DNA of 57,901 nucleotides from Gammaproteobacteria bacterium (GTDB lineage Bacteria; Pseudomonadota; Gammaproteobacteria; Ga0077554; Ga007554): NCBI GenBank assembly GCA_023266055.1, contig JAHFRW010000015.1, positions 1 to 57,901 of the forward strand, read 5' to 3'. Shown piece by piece: positions 18,380 to 26,500 of this stretch (position 1 is its first letter; each line of letters starts with the position of its first letter). The notes under the pieces were generated by a model. It saw only the letters and a program-made list of their open reading frames with translations, ran no database searches and was not told where the DNA came from. The position numbers and the translations under genes were made by a program.

Positions 18380-21300
18380 ATGCCGATACTTAGCATTGAG
18401 AGAGTATCTTCTGCCTGGTTATTCGAGCAACCACGCAAGAAGCATGACCAAGCTGGAATATTTGGAGAACACCTCTCTCATCTCACAGTACCGCAGGCCA
18501 AGGAAATGACACACCAAAACCACTCAGCCCCTAAATCGGCTTCTATCGATCCGCCCGGAAGACGCGCATTCCAGCGTTATCCTGTAGATCTGCATGCCTT
18601 CATCATGCTTGCACATGACATACGTCTGTCATGTGTCATCCGTGACTTCTGCATTGATGGCATGTTCTTAAGTTATCAACAACCTGCTTATCTTGTAACA
18701 ATTGCTCAGGGATGCATCCCTGCTGCCGGCGACATTATAACCATTCACTGCCTCGTTCCGGCAACCAACCAAAGCAACTGGTTACAATTCCAGGCACGTG
18801 TCGTACGTGCTTTTGACAACGGTGTAGGTGTAGCATTCATCAATCCTGATCTCAATGCTGTACAGATCATGCATGATTTTTCTTTACTCAAAAATACCGG
18901 GAGATTAACCGGGCAGCCACAACAGAGTGAGTCATTAAAAACAGGCACAGTAAAAAAATCGTATCCTCATACGGATATTACAAACAATATCAAAATTGAC
19001 AGGATTATAAAAGAATGCAACCGGACCATCGAAGATGCTCTTGAAGGGATCACCAAAAGTATAAATGCAAAAATGCCGGATCGCATGTTTGAAATATCTC
19101 GCGACACAAATAATCATAAAGAGCAAAATGTGTATTTCAATGCACATGACACATTGAAAAAATCGTCAGAAATATTCGCCCACGCCTTTCATTCCACTAT
19201 TCATTATCAGTTAAAAGATATTGGCTATGAAAAATTAAGGGCATCATCAGGAGCGACACTTGATAACAATAATGTATCCGCGTCAGAGTTATCACTTGTA
19301 GAAGATGAAGTTCTGACTGAATGGCTATGTGTTTCCGACATTAACTACAGCATTGAATCCAGACAAAAGAAAATTCTCGTTGCAATAGAACAACGTCTTT
19401 CCGTGGCTTTCAATATCCCCATTGGAAAAGACAATAATCCTTATGGCCCCAATCTATTCACCGAATCATTCCTGAGCGCCATCAAAAATCTTGGGCTGAC
19501 GCAGGCAGCCAACATGATTTGCCTTTCGGTGTTCAAGGACGTATTAATAGAGAAATCGTGTGATATTTACAAGACACTTGATACGGCTTTGACAGACTTC
19601 GGAATATTACCCGATTTTAAATATAAAGTTCCTGAAATAAATACCATACAACGAGTCTCCACACCACCCTCGAATACCGATAATAATACCAGTGTAGCCA
19701 AACGCAACCTATATCAAATTAACCATGAAATTCGCAAGTTGCGGGAAGAAATTACGCATCAAGCATCATCTCAGGCAACAACACTTCTTTCATCGCAGGG
19801 AAATGCGCTGCATCCGCAGATGATTTCATCAAACATGAATATGCAACTGCCACCCTCAAAACCACTGCCGGAACAGATATATACGGTCTCTGACGTCATT
19901 TCAGCATTGACCAGATTACAAGAAAATCACAACGGACAGGAAACCAACAGCAATGAATCCAGAAATATCAAATCCCGCATTCTCGCGACCCTGGAAAATA
20001 TCAGCTCAGGCAGCGCCCAAAAAGAGATTAGCGCGCACGACAGTAGCGTTATAGAGGTCGCTGGTGATCTATTTAATGCTATACAAGGCGACTCGCTCGT
20101 AGCCAATAGCGTACGACCCTGGCTAAAGCGACTTGAGATACCTATTCTCAGATTGACTCTGGATGACAATACGGTGTTTCTTGATCGCACTCACGTCGCT
20201 CGCCAGGTGCTCAATAAAATTGCGCAGCTGGAGATTCACGATAATGAACAAGAGGATTCCAGTCAAAATACTATTAAAAATACCATTGACAGACTCATAG
20301 ATCGTATTAACACCGAGTTCGATGGCACTACAGAAGTATTTGAGAAAATACTAGTACAACTGGACAGATTAATAAAAATTCAGGATCATGCCTACTCTGA
20401 AAATGTTAAAGATGTCATAACTGTATGTAAAAAACACACGGTTATGACAGAGCCAGAGGAAGATCCGGTAAAATGGGAAGCAGATATCTCTGACCCAACC
20501 TGGGGAAAATGGTTGAAACAGGCCCGCCGCCTCAAGGAAAGTGACTGGGTACTGTTTCTAACCGATGAGGACAATGCACGACGACTCCGTATTGCATGGA
20601 TCAGTGAACACGGCAGTGTCTATGTGTTCGTAAACTCCCTGGGACTTCAGGAAAAAACTATCGGCATCCACAATCTTGCCAGAAAAATGTGTCGCGGCAC
20701 AGCCATACCACTCGATAATGCCGATGATCCGGCGATGGATCGAGCGCAATATACAGCACTGCAAGAACTGCATGAGCAACTGCTCTATGAAACCACGCAT
20801 GATCAGCTGACCGGACTGATAAATCGACGGGAGTTTGAGGCTCTGCTCAGTAAGGCTGTAGTGCGTGCCCGGCAAACAAATATACGACATGTGCTGTGCC
20901 TGATTGACATAGATAAATTCAGCGCGATTAATAATAGCTGTGGATATGCAGGTGGCGATAAACTTCTCAAGGAGCTTGCTGCTCTGCTCCAGAAGGAATT
21001 GAATGGCCGAGGTTCACTGGCACGTTTTGGCAGTGATGAGTTCGTCATGCTTGTGGAAAACTCTTCCCTTGATGATACTCTTGAAATTGCCGAACAACAG
21101 ATCAATACCGTCACGGACTATCGTTTTGAATGGGAAGATAAACGTTTTTCGGTAGCGTTGAGCATGGGGCTTGTCCCAGTGAACGCACGCAATAGCAACA
21201 TTACGGAGCTATTGCAGGCAGCAGAGTCAAGTTGCAAAATTGCCAAGGACACTGGAGGCAACAGACTGCAGGTGTACCATGCTGGCCATTCCCAATTGGC

Positions 21301-22102
21301 ACAACGCAGTGCGGTAATGAAGTGGGTAGGAAAAATCGATGAAATTCTTGAAGAAGACCGACTTCAACTTTTCTGTCAACGCATTAATCCAATTAATGGA
21401 GACCCCAATATATCACCACATTTTGAGATACTCCTGCGCGTCACAGAGGATCAGGAAAACATAATATCACCCCATGAATTCATCCAGGCGGCAGAATGGT
21501 ATGGGCGCATGATAGCAGTGGATCGATGGGTAATTACAAAAATTTTTAAATGGATGGCCGAGAATCACAGCACTATGGAAAGTATAGGTGCTTTTGCCAT
21601 CAACATTTCAGGACAAAGCATTACTGATGACAGCTTTACAAACTTCGTCCTTGAACAGATGAATGATACAAAAATTCAGCCACATAAAATATGCTTTGAA
21701 GTAACTGAAACCGTCGGCATAACCAACCTCTCAGATGCGGCAGCATTCATCCTTGACATGAAGAAAACAGGTTGCATGTTTGCTCTGGATGATTTTGGCA
21801 GTGGCATGTCAAGCTACGCTTACCTTAAAAATCTACCCGTTGACATCATAAAAATAGACGGCGTTTTTGTAAAAAACATGGATGGAAATTCAATTGACTA
21901 TGCACTAGTAAAATCCATTTGTGAAGTTGGACACTTCATGAATAAAAAAATAGTAGCGGAGTATGTGGAAAATGATGCCATTCTAAATCTTCTTGGCGAG
22001 ATTGGTGTCGACTATGTCCAGGGATACGTCATAGATAAACCCGGCCCACTGGATCGCCTCATCATAACGAATAATAACCAGCAACCTGCGAAAAAAAATT
22101 AG
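18380..22102 (+). CDS. PilZ-DUF1631-GGDEF-EAL cyclic-di-GMP signalling protein
   Basis: A 1240-residue cytoplasmic protein with no transmembrane segment. A PilZ-like domain starts near residue 60 (RRAFQRYPVDLHAFIML...DGMFLSY), with the arginines that usually bind c-di-GMP. Residues about 190-800 are a helical DUF1631-like region ending in the family signature WGKWLKQARRLKESDWVLFLTDEDNARRLRIAWISEHGSVYVFVNSLGLQEKTIG. A GGDEF domain follows at about 805-960, with active-site RFGSDEF (GSDEF near 882). An EAL domain occupies about 985-1230: EILLR near 1016, FAINISGQS, FEVTETVG, DDFGSGMSSYAYL and EYVENDAIL. The Glu, Asn, Asp and Lys residues used for catalysis are mostly retained, so it could make, break or only sense c-di-GMP. 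The start could also be the Met at 18508. Confidence 0.88.
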   Translation: MPILSIERVSSAWLFEQPRKKHDQAGIFGEHLSHLTVPQAKEMTHQNHSAPKSASIDPPGRRAFQRYPVDLHAFIMLAHDIRLSCVIRDFCIDGMFLSYQQPAYLVTIAQGCIPAAGDIITIHCLVPATNQSNWLQFQARVVRAFDNGVGVAFINPDLNAVQIMHDFSLLKNTGRLTGQPQQSESLKTGTVKKSYPHTDITNNIKIDRIIKECNRTIEDALEGITKSINAKMPDRMFEISRDTNNHKEQNVYFNAHDTLKKSSEIFAHAFHSTIHYQLKDIGYEKLRASSGATLDNNNVSASELSLVEDEVLTEWLCVSDINYSIESRQKKILVAIEQRLSVAFNIPIGKDNNPYGPNLFTESFLSAIKNLGLTQAANMICLSVFKDVLIEKSCDIYKTLDTALTDFGILPDFKYKVPEINTIQRVSTPPSNTDNNTSVAKRNLYQINHEIRKLREEITHQASSQATTLLSSQGNALHPQMISSNMNMQLPPSKPLPEQIYTVSDVISALTRLQENHNGQETNSNESRNIKSRILATLENISSGSAQKEISAHDSSVIEVAGDLFNAIQGDSLVANSVRPWLKRLEIPILRLTLDDNTVFLDRTHVARQVLNKIAQLEIHDNEQEDSSQNTIKNTIDRLIDRINTEFDGTTEVFEKILVQLDRLIKIQDHAYSENVKDVITVCKKHTVMTEPEEDPVKWEADISDPTWGKWLKQARRLKESDWVLFLTDEDNARRLRIAWISEHGSVYVFVNSLGLQEKTIGIHNLARKMCRGTAIPLDNADDPAMDRAQYTALQELHEQLLYETTHDQLTGLINRREFEALLSKAVVRARQTNIRHVLCLIDIDKFSAINNSCGYAGGDKLLKELAALLQKELNGRGSLARFGSDEFVMLVENSSLDDTLEIAEQQINTVTDYRFEWEDKRFSVALSMGLVPVNARNSNITELLQAAESSCKIAKDTGGNRLQVYHAGHSQLAQRSAVMKWVGKIDEILEEDRLQLFCQRINPINGDPNISPHFEILLRVTEDQENIISPHEFIQAAEWYGRMIAVDRWVITKIFKWMAENHSTMESIGAFAINISGQSITDDSFTNFVLEQMNDTKIQPHKICFEVTETVGITNLSDAAAFILDMKKTGCMFALDDFGSGMSSYAYLKNLPVDIIKIDGVFVKNMDGNSIDYALVKSICEVGHFMNKKIVAEYVENDAILNLLGEIGVDYVQGYVIDKPGPLDRLIITNNNQQPAKKN

Positions 22103-22310
22103 CCTCAAACCTGCTCCTCCCTACAAAAAATTCCCCATACATGAGCAACACGCCAGGCGCCGTTTTGTGAAATTCCGCAAAATTTGATACACTGCCAAAC
22201 ATCATAACCTGTAATACGTAATGCCCAACCCAAACAGATATTAATATAACTGACAACCTGACATACACTGGAGAACTCACGTCTCTTTTTACCAAGCCTG
22301 GAGATAGCCT
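22103..22310. other. Spacer between the GGDEF/EAL and exchanger genes
   Basis: A 208-bp gap with no gene. GGAG near 22300 is the ribosome binding site of the exchanger. No convincing terminator hairpin is seen after the GGDEF/EAL stop. Confidence 0.4.
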
Positions 22311-23318
22311 GTGTTTTCTGTATGGCTGCAATTTACGTTATGCACTCTCCTCATCGGATTGGCAGGTTACAGATTATCCCGCTATGGAGATGTGATTGCG
22401 GAAAAAACCGGTTTGAGCCGCACATGGGTCGGTATGATTCTACTGGCCACTGTCACATCGCTACCCGAACTGGCAACAGGTGTTTCTGCTATAACCATTG
22501 CCAATACCCCAAATATTGCGTTGGGGGATGCGCTGGGAAGTTGCGTCTTTAACCTGCTTATTCTCGTGATTCTGGATTTCCTGTATCGCAAAGAATCTCT
22601 GTACACACGCGCCAGCCAAGGTCATATTCTGGCAGCAGGATTCGGCATTATCCTGATCAGTTTTGTCGGTTTTAACCTGTTACTGGGTGAAAATGTAGAA
22701 AATCTTGCTATTGGCCACATTGGCCTTTATACCCCGGTCATTTTTATTCTCTACATTGTTGCTATGCGCACCGTATTTCTGTACGAGAAACAACAAATGG
22801 CCGCCTATGCTGAACAAACCACTCTGCGCTATCCAGATATAACACTGCAGCAAGCTGTATCCCGCTACACACTGGCCGCATTAATTGTGGTAGGTGCGGG
22901 TATCTGGCTGCCTTTTATTGGCACGGAAATGGCGAATATCATGGGTTGGAATAATACCTTCGTTGGCACACTGTTCATTGCCTTTGCCACCTCCGTACCA
23001 GAATTAGTCGTCACCCTCTCGGCACTACGCATCGGGGCTCTGGACATGGCCATTGGCAATTTGCTAGGAAGCAACCTGTTTGATGTTCTGATCATTGCCA
23101 TAGATGATGTACTGTTCCTCAAAGGACCCATTCTGTCGCAGGTTTCACAGCATCATGCGGTTTCCGCAGTGTCTGCTGTCATGATGACGGGCGTGGCTAT
23201 AGTCGGGCTACTGTATCGTCCCACGACAAGAATAATAAAAACCGTAGGCTGGGCCAGCCTATTACTATTTTTAATCTACCTGCTCAATATCTATGTACTT
23301 TACCTTTACGGTGAATAA
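22311..23318 (+). CDS. Calcium/sodium:cation antiporter (CaCA family, YrbG-like)
   Basis: A 335-residue membrane protein with two inverted repeats of about five segments. The alpha-1 repeat reads LLATVTSLPELATGVSAITIANTPNIALGDALGSCVFNLL (residues about 43-83). The alpha-2 repeat reads FIAFATSVPELVVTLSALRIGALDMAIGNLLGSNLFDVLII (about 222-263). The TS(L/V)PE and G(D/N).(L)GS..F motifs form the ion-binding centre in this family, which exchanges Ca2+ for Na+ or H+ across the inner membrane. The start is GTG 22311 (VFSVWLQFTL) with GGAGA eight bases upstream. The gap to the next operon is 242 bp. Confidence 0.92.
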   Translation: MFSVWLQFTLCTLLIGLAGYRLSRYGDVIAEKTGLSRTWVGMILLATVTSLPELATGVSAITIANTPNIALGDALGSCVFNLLILVILDFLYRKESLYTRASQGHILAAGFGIILISFVGFNLLLGENVENLAIGHIGLYTPVIFILYIVAMRTVFLYEKQQMAAYAEQTTLRYPDITLQQAVSRYTLAALIVVGAGIWLPFIGTEMANIMGWNNTFVGTLFIAFATSVPELVVTLSALRIGALDMAIGNLLGSNLFDVLIIAIDDVLFLKGPILSQVSQHHAVSAVSAVMMTGVAIVGLLYRPTTRIIKTVGWASLLLFLIYLLNIYVLYLYGE

Positions 23319-23560
23319 TTGACCATAAAAATATCCACAGAAATGTTTTTTAACACATGTCTATTTAGTAGCATCATGCCTATTAAATAATAAATTCCCT
23401 GCCCAACTCTTAAGATCGATCTCATTGATGCCGCTACTACTTAGCATTAACTATATTATAACCAGCACCTGATTTGACTCCCTTTCATCACCACATCCAT
23501 GGTCATTAAAAATGCAGCCTGGGAATACGCAGGTTTTACGCATAATACAACTTGGGGAAC
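23319..23560. other. Upstream region of the macroglobulin operon
   Basis: No gene. The region is AT-rich, with TTGACT at about 23475 and ATATTATAA at about 23452, but no well-spaced promoter pair. GGGGA before 23561 is the ribosome binding site of the next gene. It presumably carries the promoter of the three-gene operon. Confidence 0.4.
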
Positions 23561-26500
23561 ATGATGTTTAGATTGTTACACTATATTTACAAGCTGAACT
23601 TACCTGGATATGCGGTGATACCCAATAACCTGCGGAGTAATAGGATTCATGCGTATCAAATTATTTCCAGGATTCATTTGTATGCCATTATTTTTACTGT
23701 ATTGGCAACAGGCAGCACGGCATCGTTTTCCGCCGAGCAGGATTCCTCAGCTGCCCAGATTAATCCCACAACTGTAACCGCGCGCGGCAACCAGTCAGCA
23801 ATCCTTACGCTAAAGGCATTTGGTCGTTATTCGATAACTGTAAATAGTTCACAAGGCGTGGCATTACAGACACTGGATAGAATGTCTGGCACGGGTGAAA
23901 TTGCTGGCATACCCGGAAAAAAGGACGGTCGTCTTGATCTTTTCCTTGACCGTGGCACATACAAAATCTTGACTCATGCCGCAGAGCAAGGTAACGGCCA
24001 GGCAAAATTAAATGCACATGCTTTCCGCGAATTGAATACTGACCGCCCATCCATGTTAATTGATGAGCGAGTGGAACGTACAAGCCTTGGTGATTTCGAG
24101 CAGCGGTCGTACTGGCTGGAAATCAAGGAACAGCGCACTGTTGCAATTGAGGCTGCCGGGCGTCATTTGGCTGACCTTAGACTCTGGCGCGATGGAATCT
24201 GGTTAGTGGATAGCGCTCCTGAAATGATTACCAGTCAGGCACGTGCTGATCACCCCCTATCAGTTGCACGCTTTACTACCAAACTTGAACCTGGATTATA
24301 CCTGGTAACCGCTTATGGTGGACCAAGCCAGCCATGGACAGATGCCGCCACGGAAAAACCATTTTTATTACGTTTTGGTATGCCAAAACTGGCAACTGCC
24401 ATGCGCCAACAGTTCACCATGAGTGAGTTCGGTGTCGAACGATTTCTGGTTCCAAACGGACCAAATTATTTCCGATTGGAGTTACCGGTTGCAGATACTG
24501 CCAGTCTCCAGGTTAATAGTTACAATGAGCTGAACCCATTCCAGTCTCATGGCGCTATTGCCAATATTGACAAACGATCTCTACCACCTGTCGCCGAACT
24601 GAATGGCGTTAAAAACGATGATGAAAAATTGATCACCGTTACGATGGAAGCCGGTAAATCCTTTATTTTACAGCACTTCAATGCAGCAACCACTATCAAT
24701 TTTACTGCTTCTGGAAATTATTGGATCAGCTCTATTCATGCTGGGTATGCGGGAGATTCTATCGGTGCGACAGCCGTGCTCACCCGCAGACCTTTCAATG
24801 GCAACGAAGAATATCTTGATGCGCAAACTGTTGATATGACACGCGGTATAACCTGGCATCGTCGTTTCAATTTACTCGATGAATTAACACTTTTTGTCAA
24901 GTTATCAGAACCATCAAAAATTAACGTGATTGGCCAAGGTGTCAAGGCACGTTATCGTTTCGAGCCCTTTCTCACCTCACGTCCCAGGGATTATAAAACT
25001 CCACCGTGGCAGGAAAATGGTTATGTATTTGAACTTGATCGTGGCCTTTACGTATTAAGTGTCATTCCGGAAACGAAAGGTATTCTCGATTTACAATTAT
25101 TGCCTCCTGGTGGTGTATTGAATCAGGCGCTGTCCTATTTTTCAAAAGCTGTACCAGAAGTGAAGAGCATCATTGATCAGAATTTATTGGCAACTGATAA
25201 TGCCAAGAGGGATAACTTGTCTCCGGTCAGTCCTGTGGTACGCTTTTCTGACACATCTCTGGATGGGAATGCCAGTTACACGATGTACCTGAATCGCCAG
25301 CCGGGCGTTACTTCTGGAGTAGTGCTCCGCCCCTTACCTATCGATTTGCGTGAATCATTACCTGTCACTCAGCGCGCAGGAGAACGGATCACTATCCCAA
25401 TACGTGTTTCTGAATCAGGAATTCTACGTGCAGTGACTGAAAATGGCCGCGTATTGGAAATCGTGCTTGATAATAACAAAAAAGGTTCAGCCATTGCAGT
25501 CGGCGCGGGACGGTACACTGTATCCATCAAGGAAAGCAATACCATTCAGATGTACTCCCTTGTTCTTGAACCTGCACGATTGGCAAGCCAAACACCGCTA
25601 CCTGCCATGCCGGATACTACGCTTGCGGGTCTGCCAAAATTTCCAACCATTTTTCCGGGAACACCATTCTATCTTGATCTCAAGCGTACAAGCTCCAGTA
25701 GTTTCAAGGTACAGGTGGAAAAGCCAGGACTTTATCAGTTTGAAACAACGGGCTTGTTACGTACCCACGGCAAGGTGCGTACACGCACCAACCCTTCCCT
25801 GTTTAACCAATCTGAAAATGGTATAGGTCGAAACTTTCTCATTCAAAACTATCTTCGTGCAGGTGAATACCAGCTTAGCGTTGATACCGTGGGAGAAACC
25901 GAGGGACACCTAGGGGTAAAGGTGACACGTACCGAAGTGATTGAAGGTGGCGAGTTGCGTGCAGGTGAAGTAGCACGTGCGTTGCTCCCAAGCACCCAGG
26001 CGCTCGCTTATAATTTTCGCATTAATCAACGTGGCACTTACCATTTTCAGGCAATGGGCCTTGGACGAAATTTCCGACTCCGTCTGGAAGATAAAAACGG
26101 TTGGCCGCTGTTCAGGCCGGAAATTAATGGTGACTTTACCGAAGAGTTTATGCCCGGCGACTATCGTCTCATCATACTTCCACAAACGGCCGAGGCGCGT
26201 GTCCTAACACGACTAACCAGAGTAATCAGTAAAAAACGCTATACAGGACATGGCCCTCATCTCGTCGGACTGGAATCAAAAACGGAGCATGTCTGGCGTG
26301 AACCCGCCAAAGGAGCGCCACGCATACCCGATCAGTGGGACTTTGACTTGCCTGCAACAGCGGATATCAGCCTGTCAATTGACAGTGATATGGAAGCAAC
26401 ACTGGTGAACATCACAGATCCTCAGCATCCTATTGCCAGAATTGAGGCCCGGAGCAACTGGATTGGTCGATTACCAACAGGACGCTATCGCGTTCGCGCT

